From NCBI GenBank assembly GCA_002320485.1, contig DCKW01000072.1, forward strand, positions 1 through 11,107: a DNA stretch of 11,107 nucleotides, read 5' to 3'. This stretch comes from Micavibrio sp. UBA1664 (lineage in GTDB: Bacteria; Pseudomonadota; Alphaproteobacteria; Micavibrionales; UBA1664). Positions 1 through 7,175 of the stretch are shown one piece after another (the stretch's first letter is position 1; every line of letters starts with the position of its first letter). The notes under the pieces are model-generated. The model had not been told where the DNA came from and did not search any database. It saw only the letters and a list, made by a program, of their open reading frames with translations. Position numbers and translations under genes: made by a program.

Positions 1-1
1 G

Positions 2-448
2 CGATTGCGCTCGCTCATGCCTGCGGAGCGGGAACGATCATCAACATATACATTAGCGCAACAAGTGCGATGTATCCTGAACCAGCGTCTGATTAAAATG
101 CTGTGTCAAGGGTGCGCTCATAAAGTTCAGGCATCAGAACTGCTTGATAACGACCAGATTGAGGCGTTGGACCTGCAACCGACATCCAAAGTTTCAAAAC
201 ATAATACGGCAGGGTGTGATTTATGTGCCCGTACAGGATTTGTGGGACGGACATTGTTGCTGGATGCCTTGCTGATTACATCCGCCGTGAATGAACGCGA
301 TGGTATCTACAACGCCCTGATGAATAATGTGAATGATATTCCCAACGAAAACGGGGTGATTTTCCACTCCCGCCGCGAAGGAATTGTCGACCTTATGAAT
401 TCGGGTCTGGTTGACCCGCGGATTGCCCTGCTTCACGTGGAGGATTAG
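2..448 (+). CDS. PilB/GspE-family assembly ATPase, C-terminal fragment
   Basis: This is the 3' end of a secretion/type IV pilus ATPase. Such hexameric cytoplasmic motors hydrolyse ATP to drive pilin polymerisation through the inner-membrane platform. The reading frame is open to the left edge, so the true start and the Walker A and B motifs lie outside the window. The visible part begins with LRSLMPAERE and then AQQVRCILNQRLIKMLC, the conserved 'QRL(V/I)..LC..C' segment of GspE/PilB. A four-cysteine zinc module follows: CQGC, 33 residues, then CDLC, with the trailing GFVGRTLLLDALLI matching the usual 'G..GR....E.L' segment. The stop is TAG at 446-448, and the platform-protein gene starts two bases later, which supports a shared operon. 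The family call is firm. Whether it serves a type IV pilus (PilB or R64 PilQ type) or a type II secretion system cannot be decided here. Confidence 0.88.
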   Translation, partial: RLRSLMPAERERSSTYTLAQQVRCILNQRLIKMLCQGCAHKVQASELLDNDQIEALDLQPTSKVSKHNTAGCDLCARTGFVGRTLLLDALLITSAVNERDGIYNALMNNVNDIPNENGVIFHSRREGIVDLMNSGLVDPRIALLHVED

Positions 449-449
449 C

Positions 450-1670
450 GTGAGACAATGGCTGGCGGATATTGCATACGAAACAACATCGGGCCCTAAA
501 CGTATCAGGGAAACATTCTACCTGCCGACCCAAAAAGACGTCCGCCGCGAAGTGTCGAAGAGAGGCGCCTATGTCCTGTCGATACGTGAGTATAAGCGGT
601 CCCCTGCAGAGAGGGTATTGGCGCGGTCCTCATGGTGGCAAATTCAGTTATTGCGCGGCATTATGTTCCGCTCATCATCAACATCTCCCGGGGTTGCCTT
701 GTGGAAGCTGATCGAAATTGAATCCAACCCGATGCGGCAAAATATTCTGGCACCGGCACGCGAAGCGTTGTCGCAAGGATTAGGCGTTATTGATGCACTA
801 AAAACCTTACGGATTTTTGACAGGTCTACCATTGCCATTCTCGCTGCCTCAGAAAAGGCCAATAAACTGCGCGAGGGGATTCCGCACGCGATCGAAACAA
901 TTACGCAAAAACGTAAGAATACGCGTGCCATGGGTGGAACGATGGCATGGCTTGGGTTTGATGTGTTTTCAATTACCCAGTCCTTATTTTGGGGGAAAGA
1001 CCTTGTTTTAAAATGGTTTCATGATAACAAACCGACCGATCCGCAAGAACTGGCCGAATTTGATCGGGTTGTCGGCAACCTGGAATTATTGTGGAATGTA
1101 TTGATTGTGACGGCTCTGGCGGCGGGGGCAACGCTGATCTGGTGTATCTTGTCATTCTTTTATAACCGCGGAAAGAAAGATTGGCCTACGGCCAGATTTG
1201 TCCGCTCCATCCCGTTAATAGGCGCATATCTGCGCGACCTCGGTTTTGCAGATTCGATGTCGGTTTGTGCGCGAATGATCCGAGGGCGTGTTCCCATTTC
1301 CGATGCCTTGTTACAAGCATCTGAATCGACAAATATTCCCGATATTGCAACTTATTGGAAAGAGGCTCATGATGATTTGGGTCGCGGGGTATCGTTGGGG
1401 CAGGCCCTTGACAGAGAGCCGTTGCGGCGAAATGAACGGATGGAACTGGCAGGCTTGTCTGATTTGACACAACTTGCTACAATTATGGATGCGATTGCCG
1501 AAATGCGTGCACAGGCGGGGAAAACAAAACATTCCCTGATTGTCTGGCTGGCGTTTGCGATTACGGGTCTTTATCTGGTCATTGCCTTCGGTAGTGCCAT
1601 TTTCGGGTTAACAGTTATGAATATGAGTTTGGACAGTATGATGGGCGGATTGCTCGGGGGTGCAATGTAA
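450..1670 (+). CDS. PilC/GspF-family inner-membrane platform protein
   Basis: This polytopic membrane protein is the platform on which the assembly ATPase acts during pilus or pseudopilus growth. I chose GTG at 450: it follows the ATPase stop directly and has GGAGG at 439-443, six bases upstream. The frame is open further upstream to an ATG at 411, but that would overlap the ATPase with no better ribosome site. The product is 406 aa, normal for the family (about 400). Cytoplasmic T2SSF-type helical domains flank membrane segments near residues 160-183 and 213-238, and a last segment lies near 363-391. The second T2SSF copy is recognisable from FADSMSVCARMIRGRVPISDAL, a variant of the usual 'F...L..L...G.pl..AL' pattern. 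The C-terminus ends in a Gly/Met-rich tail after the last membrane segment. Its stop shares one base with the next start. Confidence 0.87.
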   Translation: MRQWLADIAYETTSGPKRIRETFYLPTQKDVRREVSKRGAYVLSIREYKRSPAERVLARSSWWQIQLLRGIMFRSSSTSPGVALWKLIEIESNPMRQNILAPAREALSQGLGVIDALKTLRIFDRSTIAILAASEKANKLREGIPHAIETITQKRKNTRAMGGTMAWLGFDVFSITQSLFWGKDLVLKWFHDNKPTDPQELAEFDRVVGNLELLWNVLIVTALAAGATLIWCILSFFYNRGKKDWPTARFVRSIPLIGAYLRDLGFADSMSVCARMIRGRVPISDALLQASESTNIPDIATYWKEAHDDLGRGVSLGQALDREPLRRNERMELAGLSDLTQLATIMDAIAEMRAQAGKTKHSLIVWLAFAITGLYLVIAFGSAIFGLTVMNMSLDSMMGGLLGGAM

Positions 1671-2668
1671 TGGCAGGCAAGAAAAGCGAAGATACCGTCG
1701 CGAATGACGGCACCTTAACACCTGAAACATCATCCGCAGTCTCCGCGCCGAAAACCGTACAGGCAACATTGCTTGAGCGGATTGCAGGCGACAAGGCCAA
1801 TGCCCGTAAATTATATCAACCCTCTCTGCCTGATGAATTGATCGCAGGTTCTATTCCGCACATTCCCGGTGCGGAGGAGGAAAGCGTCTGGAATGCGGCG
1901 GTTCAGGCCTGCGGAACCGAACGCGTGCATTTTTCCTACACGATCGAGGAAGGCCGATGCTGGTATATCGCAACACCATCCTCGTCTCTGGCATCGAATC
2001 CCGACAGTTGGTGTCCTCTGGCCGCGGCTCTACCCGGAAATAGTGAGTATTGGGACAAGGAAACTGTTTATATCTATGAAAAGGACGGTCAGGCCGGGGC
2101 TTTGCGATGGGATAAGGAAACAGGCCGGATGCAATTATTTTTAGGCCCTGCACGGACAATCTTGCCCAAAGTCCAGTCACTGGATGCGAATTTCGTCACA
2201 ATTAATGCTGAAACTGCCGAGATTTGCCCGTGGGTCAATATTGAATTGAAAACGGACATGTTGTCTCGTGCCGCAGGAAAGATCATGGTTTTGACGGGGG
2301 CGGGTGTCGCCGTGATTGCCTCGATTTATATTCTGGTGATGTTTGCCTACGCCAATATTTTACAGCCGCAACTGGATGAAACTAAATCGGAAACTGAATT
2401 GGCCTCGATGCAATTGCTTAACGATGCCGCGCGCTCGCTGGAAAATGATGCCCTGAAACATATTGTCCGCATTCAGGAATTAAACGATAATTTATACCAG
2501 ATTCAAGGTACACTGGTAAAATACGAGGTTAAGGGTGGAAATGTTATTTGGGAAGCCCTTGTCCCCCAAGCCTTTACATCCACCTCCACACCTGCATTGC
2601 GGGGTGCACAGCCTGTAAGCAATACGATTGAGCCGGACGGACGTGTAAGAATTAGGGGAACATCTTAA
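1670..2668 (+). CDS. Single-pass pilus-assembly protein with large cytoplasmic head, unrecognised family
   Basis: The ATG overlaps the previous stop by one base (TAATG), so translation is probably coupled to the platform gene. The 332-residue product has no obvious signal peptide. Residues 1-30 are polar and Ser/Thr/Ala-rich, probably disordered. Residues 30-204 form a soluble domain rich in Trp and Tyr with Cys at several positions. One membrane segment lies at about 205-227 (from IMVLTGAGVA). It is followed by a heptad-like stretch at about 230-280 (coiled coil) and a short polar tail. A cytoplasmic head, one membrane pass and a periplasmic coiled coil is the layout of GspL, of a PilM-PilN fusion, or of the PilO2/BfpC group in type IVb pili. 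I do not see actin-like PilM motifs and cannot assign an ortholog. Its role as an inner-membrane linker between ATPase and pilus is inferred from layout and operon position. Confidence 0.75.
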   Translation: MAGKKSEDTVANDGTLTPETSSAVSAPKTVQATLLERIAGDKANARKLYQPSLPDELIAGSIPHIPGAEEESVWNAAVQACGTERVHFSYTIEEGRCWYIATPSSSLASNPDSWCPLAAALPGNSEYWDKETVYIYEKDGQAGALRWDKETGRMQLFLGPARTILPKVQSLDANFVTINAETAEICPWVNIELKTDMLSRAAGKIMVLTGAGVAVIASIYILVMFAYANILQPQLDETKSETELASMQLLNDAARSLENDALKHIVRIQELNDNLYQIQGTLVKYEVKGGNVIWEALVPQAFTSTSTPALRGAQPVSNTIEPDGRVRIRGTS

Positions 2669-2704
2669 TGGTAGGTTTTTATTATAATTTTTATCTAATT
2701 TTAA

Positions 2705-2726
2705 ATGAATTCGTCGCAAAATTCAT
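2705..2726 (+). repeat. Short inverted repeat in the intra-operon gap
   Basis: A perfect 7-bp inverted repeat, ATGAATT (2705-2711) and AATTCAT (2720-2726), surrounds an 8-base loop. It sits in the 106-base AT-rich gap (2669-2774) after the cytoplasmic-head gene. No T-run follows, so it is not a standard intrinsic terminator. It could be a processing or protein-binding site, or chance in AT-rich DNA. The same gap has a -10-like TATACT at 2748-2753 with no convincing -35, and the ribosome site GGAAAG at 2760-2765 for the next gene. I see nothing else in the gap. Confidence 0.3.
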
Positions 2727-2774
2727 CGCATGTTAAAAAGCGCGATATATACTGAGAATGGAAAGAACCGCTAA

Positions 2775-3308
2775 ATGAAAAAAACGAACTTCAAATCGCT
2801 GAATGCCCAGATGGCAAAATATTTGTCACCGCAAAGCATGACCGATATGAACAAGTTTTTGGAAGGCTTGCCCTTAAGGGCGGGCCATGCGGTTTTGATC
2901 GCGGGCGGATTGGCATGGCTTTTAGGTGGATTGGCAATTGTTTATGCCACAACCGTGGCCCAGGATGTTGCGGATATCCGCGCCGAACTGGCGAAATCAG
3001 AGGCATTAAAACCTGTGGTGGCCCAGTTAAAATCCACGCCTGTGCCTGATAACGAAATTACGGATTTTGTTAATCGTGTGAAACCGATTTACAGTTCCGT
3101 CACTATCACAAAATCATCGCCGGGGACGATAACGGTCAGCGCATCTGACGGACGTTATTTCGGTGCTTTCCGCGAGGCAATCAATCACGCTTACAATGGT
3201 GGACAACGCTGGCGTTTATCATTAGACTCTTTATGTGTAGGACGTGAATGTGAGGGCGCTTTTTTAAGCGGAACTTTTAAAATTAATACTTTAAAAATTG
3301 AACGGTAA
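2775..3308 (+). CDS. PilO/GspM-like single-pass pilus alignment protein
   Basis: The 177-residue product has a polar N-terminus of about 37 residues, one membrane segment at about 38-60 (HAVLIAGGLAWLLGGLAIVY), and a short heptad-like helix at 61-86. The periplasmic domain then reads as strand, strand, helix, strand, strand. The strands lie near VTITKS, TITVSAS, RWRLSLDSL and SGTFKINTLKI, with the helix at YFGAFREAINHAYN. This is the layout of PilO and GspM ferredoxin-like domains, which form the inner-membrane alignment complex linking the cytoplasmic motor to the outer-membrane secretin. Two cysteines, C154 and C159, could form a disulfide in the periplasm. The start is ATG 2775 with GGAAAG about nine bases upstream. 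Sequence-level identity to any named family is not evident to me. The call rests on topology, predicted fold order and context. Confidence 0.65.
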   Translation: MKKTNFKSLNAQMAKYLSPQSMTDMNKFLEGLPLRAGHAVLIAGGLAWLLGGLAIVYATTVAQDVADIRAELAKSEALKPVVAQLKSTPVPDNEITDFVNRVKPIYSSVTITKSSPGTITVSASDGRYFGAFREAINHAYNGGQRWRLSLDSLCVGRECEGAFLSGTFKINTLKIER

Positions 3309-3371
3309 GATTCAAGTCAGAATAGATGGGTATAGATTCTAGGGACAAAACAGAAAGGTAATTTAAAGAAG

Positions 3372-4097
3372 ATGAAACAGAAGCAAACACAAAAAGGGAA
3401 TGTGTTATTCCTGATCCTGATTGCCGTGGCATTATTTGCCGCGCTATCATATGCGGTGACGCAATCATCCCGTTCGGGCGGTGACTCAGGTCGTGAGACT
3501 AATATTTTGAACTCGGCTCAATTGGCGCAATATCCAAACCAGATCAGAACAGCTGTATTACGAATGATCATTGATGGACGCGATATTACGGAATTTGAAT
3601 TTAATGCCCCTGCAGATTTTGGCGATTTAACAGATACTACTGGTCGCTTAGCTGTTTTTCATCCAGAAGGTGGTGGAGCGGTTTATCAAACTGCCCCTTC
3701 CGATATGATGGCGGCCGATGGCGGTAATACCGGCGGTTTGTGGTACTATAACATGGATTTTGAAGTCCCTGATATCGGCGTAACACCTGGTGATACTACA
3801 ATTACAGGGAATGAGCTTGTAGCGTTTTTGCCTGGAGTAACACAAGCCGTATGTCAGCGCATTAATGTTGAGGCAGGCGTGACCACGGCTCTTTCGGATA
3901 CTGTACCTGCTTTAACGCCTACGCTCATTGGCGGAAATTCAGGGGATGTAGATAATAATATGGATGATGAATATGCTGATCCTACTGCACTTCATACACT
4001 CGATAATGCTACGGATGATCTTGCAGGTTTTCCTTTTGGATGCTTTCGTGATGCTGGCGGACCATATGTTTACTACCATGTTATAAACGAACGCTAA
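3372..4097 (+). CDS. Prepilin-like protein without Glu5 (minor pilin candidate A)
   Basis: The 241-residue product starts with a nine-residue basic leader ending in QKG, followed by NVLFLILIAVALFAAL. That is a short positive leader, a Gly at the prepilin peptidase site, then one long hydrophobic helix: the type III signal of type IV pilins and pseudopilins. Cleavage after G9 would leave mature residue 5 as Leu instead of the usual Glu. Loss of Glu5 is known in GspK-type tip pseudopilins. The remaining 200 residues look like an extracellular globular domain: acidic, Gly/Thr/Asp-rich, with two Cys (AVCQRI and FGCFRD) that could pair. GAAAGG and AAAGAAG lie upstream of ATG 3372. The next gene encodes a related protein. 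A minor or tip pilin role is inferred. A lipid-independent single-pass surface protein is the alternative. Confidence 0.72.
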   Translation: MKQKQTQKGNVLFLILIAVALFAALSYAVTQSSRSGGDSGRETNILNSAQLAQYPNQIRTAVLRMIIDGRDITEFEFNAPADFGDLTDTTGRLAVFHPEGGGAVYQTAPSDMMAADGGNTGGLWYYNMDFEVPDIGVTPGDTTITGNELVAFLPGVTQAVCQRINVEAGVTTALSDTVPALTPTLIGGNSGDVDNNMDDEYADPTALHTLDNATDDLAGFPFGCFRDAGGPYVYYHVINER

Positions 4098-4108
4098 GAT
4101 TGGTATGA

Positions 4109-4825
4109 ATGTCTAAGGTGTTTTTAAATAAATTTTCCAAGGCTTCGCTCCAAAAGGGCGGGGCCTTGATTTACATTTTGATTGCCGTGGCCTTGCTTGC
4201 GGCATTGACAAGCACGATGATCGGTGACGGCGGACAATCATCGCGAACCCAAAATAGTTTTAGATTGGGACAGGAATTAAATTCACAATCGCGTGTGATC
4301 CGCTCCGCCATTCAGGATTGCGTGTTAAGGTTTACCAAAGGCGACGCCGCCGATATTGCCGAGGCGGATTATAATAATCCTTACCCGCTTAACCCGTCAT
4401 CAACAGAATTCACGTCACCTGCCGCCGATGACAAGGTTTCCCGCCTGCAATGCCCCGGCACAAGCGCGACATCGGGTGCAACAGGAAATGATGATTACCA
4501 TGATTTATTCGGAGGATCGGGAGAGTTTGCAGGATACCTTCCACCCAAGCCTGATTTGATGGATGATTGGACTTATTTTAACGGGGATGCCACGGTGCAC
4601 GGTGTGCGCCTCGACGGTGTGTATTTTCAAATCACATCTGATAAAAGCGACCCGCAAATTGGTGAATCCATGGACAGAATTGACAATTTAATGGCCTCGT
4701 GCGAGGTCGATTATATTGATGGTACAGGATCAAACAGTTGTGAGAATGGTACAAAGTGCCTGCGTTACTGGATCATTCGCGGGGCGAATACTGCGGCCAC
4801 CGGCGGGCCGAATCCTTGTCCCTAA
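4109..4825 (+). CDS. Prepilin-like protein without Glu5 (minor pilin candidate B)
   Basis: The 238-residue product has a 17-residue basic leader ending in QKG, then GALIYILIAVALLAAL. The signal matches the preceding protein nearly residue for residue (QKG, L at +3, ILIAVAL, AAL). Cleavage after G17 would put Tyr at mature position 5 instead of Glu. Downstream similarity persists in the pattern 'IR.A', a 'D' loop, then an acidic turn and NP, so the two genes look like diverged paralogs. Six cysteines (DCV, QCPG, SCEV, SCENG, KCLR, PCP) suggest a disulfide-stabilised extracellular domain, with the final Cys two residues from the end. ATG 4109 lies 11 bases after the preceding stop. Only a weak AAGATTGG precedes it, so coupling to the upstream gene is plausible. 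Its stop overlaps the convergent kinase gene. Confidence 0.72.
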   Translation: MSKVFLNKFSKASLQKGGALIYILIAVALLAALTSTMIGDGGQSSRTQNSFRLGQELNSQSRVIRSAIQDCVLRFTKGDAADIAEADYNNPYPLNPSSTEFTSPAADDKVSRLQCPGTSATSGATGNDDYHDLFGGSGEFAGYLPPKPDLMDDWTYFNGDATVHGVRLDGVYFQITSDKSDPQIGESMDRIDNLMASCEVDYIDGTGSNSCENGTKCLRYWIIRGANTAATGGPNPCP

Positions 4826-7113
4826 AACCCGGTTTGTTTTAATTGCTCTATAGACTGTTTAACAGCGGAAAACTCTTCTTTTGCCGCCTGCATCATTTGT
4901 GATCGGGTGGCTGCATCGGCTTTTGGCGTTTCATCCTGAATACGTGAGCAAATATCGCCCAGTTTCATCGCGCCTGCAGAACGGGCCGATCCTTTCAGGC
5001 TGTGTCCTATTTCTGAAAATTGATCCCAATTTTTATTATCGTAAGCCGATTGTAAATCAGCGATAAGCGGTTCTGTCATCGTGGTAAACATATCCAGCAT
5101 TTCCAATGCCATATCGTCCAAAGCACCTAAAATATTTTTCAATTCTTTTAAATTTATAGATGGGTCTTCTGTCTTGGAGGATAAGGAAGGTGAATCGGTA
5201 TCAGATGCCCTCACAATCCCTTCAGGCAGTAATCCCCATCGCATCATCAGGCGGCGCACTTGCGCCAACGAGACCGGTTTTAACAAACATTCATCAAATC
5301 CTAATTCCATGTATGTCTGGCGCTGCGCCATCTGGACGTCCGCGGTCATAACGATCACGGGAAAACGTTTTTCCTCAGTCTCGCTGTTGCGGATGGAGCG
5401 AATAACATGATATCCGTCAACTTCGGGCATGTGCAGATCAGTAAACAAAATACCGTATTTTCCTGTTTTCAAAGCGTCAAGAGCTTCTTGGCCGTTTTCA
5501 ACGAAATCGGCTTCTATTCCAAGTGTATGTAATTGCTTGTCAAGAATTTCGCGAACGGCGGGGGTATCCTCGGCAAACAGTATTTTTTGCGGTCCATCCA
5601 AGCGCTGACTGCTGATTTGCTTAACCACGCCCTGAACCGCCTCACCCAAGCCGGCGCGACTTGCGGGTTTGACAAGATGGTTGGCGCCCAGTGAGCGTAA
5701 GGCATTTTGAATTGAATAATCATCATGTACCGTATACATGACAAGGCCGCAATAAGGGCGGATATCATTAATGTCACGTATCAGGTTGAGGCCCCACCCG
5801 TCGGGCAAATTATGATCACAGATAGCGGCATCAAACGGCCTGCGTTTAATCAGATTCAATCCCTCTTCGTACGTCATGCAGGATTCGACCTCCGCCCCCA
5901 TGGATTTGAGGGCGTTTGTAATCTCAACAACCGCTTTGGGGTGATCCTCGATAACAAGCAAAGCCAGCCCTTCAAGAGAGGGCATATTGTCGGATTGGTA
6001 GGCGGAGCTTACTTCCTCCGTCGGAATTTCAAACCAAAAGGTCGATCCCATGCCTTGGCGCGAATAAACACCGATTTTACCACCCATCAAATCGACAAGT
6101 TTTTTACAGATCGATAAACCGAGGCCCGTCCCTCCAAAGGCGCGTGTCGTGCTGTTGTCGGCTTGCGAAAATGGTTTGAACAAGCGTTGGCATGCTTCTT
6201 CGCTCATCCCAATTCCCGTATCAATAATCTCGAACCGGAGGCCTAATGCCCCTTTCGGTAAGGTCAATTTTTGACAATTGGTGCTGATCATTAACGTGAT
6301 GTGTCCTTCCCGTGTAAATTTCAGGGAATTTCCCATGAGATTGATCAGGATTTGGCGCAAACGCTTAGGGTCCCCTTTTACAACGGAGGGGACGTCCTCC
6401 CCCACACGCGAGAGCAGATCAACATTATTGCCGAATTTTTTAACCTCTAAGGCTTCTATAACACCGGAACTCAGTGTACGGACGGGAATTTCAAAATTAT
6501 CAAGCTCCATTTTATCGGCATCCAGTTTTGCCAGATCCAGAACATCATCCAAAATTTCCAGCAAATCCGCCGCCGATGATCGGGCCGTTGTCACCATATC
6601 AAGAATTTTCTGGTCCGGTTTTTCCTCGGCGATCAGTTCGAGAAAGCCGAAAACAGCCTGCATCGGCGTCCTGATTTCATGACTCATGGTGGCCAGCAGA
6701 TTGGATTTCATTTCCGCCGCCTGTTCCATCGCTTTTAAGGCTTGGGCGTTGCGGCTTTCTGATTCTATGATTTGGGTTACATCATTGATCCACAATGCCA
6801 GATATGGTTGCGATTTATAGTTGATTTCCTCAACATGGATACGGACCCAGCGGCTGCTGCCCGTCTCGGTAAAAATTTCGCAATCATAGTCATAGCTGCG
6901 CTGCGCCTGATGAAAGATGTATTGCATGATATAATCGGGGATCAGCTCTTCGATATTCTGATTGATATTAATAATATCAAATTGCCCCAACATCGGCCCG
7001 AAAGCATAATTCACATAGGAAATTTCATGATTGGAGGCATTAAGAAGGCAAAAGCCGAAGGGGGCGGAATCCACCGCCTCCAAAAACCCTGCTGGTAAAT
7101 CCGGACTAGTCAT
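4822..7113 (-). CDS. Soluble hybrid sensor histidine kinase, PAS-HisKA-HATPase-REC-REC-HPt
   Basis: This 763-residue protein carries a whole phosphorelay except the final response regulator. A PAS-like sensor occupies about 8-115. HisKA has the phosphoacceptor H145 in MSHEIRTP. The ATPase domain shows N258 and N262 (N box), DTGIGM at 298-303 and GGTGLGLS at 327-334. The first receiver (about 384-495) has acidic E389/D390, phosphoacceptor D433, T461 and K482. The second (about 510-625) has E515/D516, D559, T590 and K612. The HPt domain has H704 in HSLKGSA. All key residues are intact, so the relay should run H145 to D433 or D559 to H704 and then to a separate regulator. No membrane segment is visible, so it should sense a cytoplasmic cue. 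The family includes BarA/RpfC-type kinases; the input is unknown. ATG at 7113 is preceded by a weak AGGG on the minus strand. Confidence 0.95.
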   Translation of the reverse strand: MTSPDLPAGFLEAVDSAPFGFCLLNASNHEISYVNYAFGPMLGQFDIININQNIEELIPDYIMQYIFHQAQRSYDYDCEIFTETGSSRWVRIHVEEINYKSQPYLALWINDVTQIIESESRNAQALKAMEQAAEMKSNLLATMSHEIRTPMQAVFGFLELIAEEKPDQKILDMVTTARSSAADLLEILDDVLDLAKLDADKMELDNFEIPVRTLSSGVIEALEVKKFGNNVDLLSRVGEDVPSVVKGDPKRLRQILINLMGNSLKFTREGHITLMISTNCQKLTLPKGALGLRFEIIDTGIGMSEEACQRLFKPFSQADNSTTRAFGGTGLGLSICKKLVDLMGGKIGVYSRQGMGSTFWFEIPTEEVSSAYQSDNMPSLEGLALLVIEDHPKAVVEITNALKSMGAEVESCMTYEEGLNLIKRRPFDAAICDHNLPDGWGLNLIRDINDIRPYCGLVMYTVHDDYSIQNALRSLGANHLVKPASRAGLGEAVQGVVKQISSQRLDGPQKILFAEDTPAVREILDKQLHTLGIEADFVENGQEALDALKTGKYGILFTDLHMPEVDGYHVIRSIRNSETEEKRFPVIVMTADVQMAQRQTYMELGFDECLLKPVSLAQVRRLMMRWGLLPEGIVRASDTDSPSLSSKTEDPSINLKELKNILGALDDMALEMLDMFTTMTEPLIADLQSAYDNKNWDQFSEIGHSLKGSARSAGAMKLGDICSRIQDETPKADAATRSQMMQAAKEEFSAVKQSIEQLKQTGF

Positions 7114-7175
7114 TTAATCGAGTTTACCCTATGTTACGAACCAGACAACCTGAAAGACACAATAAAGGATAAATT
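7114..7175. promoter_or_regulatory. Divergent intergenic region between kinase and ASADH-family genes
   Basis: These 62 bases separate two divergently transcribed genes, so promoters for both should lie here or in the coding ends. The clearest element is the ribosome site AAAGGA at 7164-7169, six bases before ATG 7176. I could not find a convincing -35/-10 pair on either strand. The assignment as a shared promoter region rests on gene orientation. Confidence 0.45.

Noticed and set aside
411..449. Upstream ATG for the platform protein
   Set aside because: It overlaps the ATPase end, and GTG 450 has GGAGG six bases upstream right after the ATPase stop.
1851..2180. 109-codon minus-strand open frame
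   Set aside because: It is antisense to the cytoplasmic-head gene, Arg/Pro-rich as expected for a reverse-frame shadow, with no family resemblance.
3309..3371. Promoter before the first prepilin-like gene (TTCAAG and TATAGA)
   Set aside because: The spacing is only 14 bases and both boxes are poor matches.
4824..4842. Small AAAC-CCG-GTTT palindrome near the convergent stops as a bidirectional terminator
   Set aside because: The stem is only four base pairs with a three-base loop, too weak to claim.
5725..6117. 130-codon plus-strand open frame inside the kinase
   Set aside because: It is antisense to clearly conserved receiver and ATPase-domain coding sequence, with no recognisable protein features.
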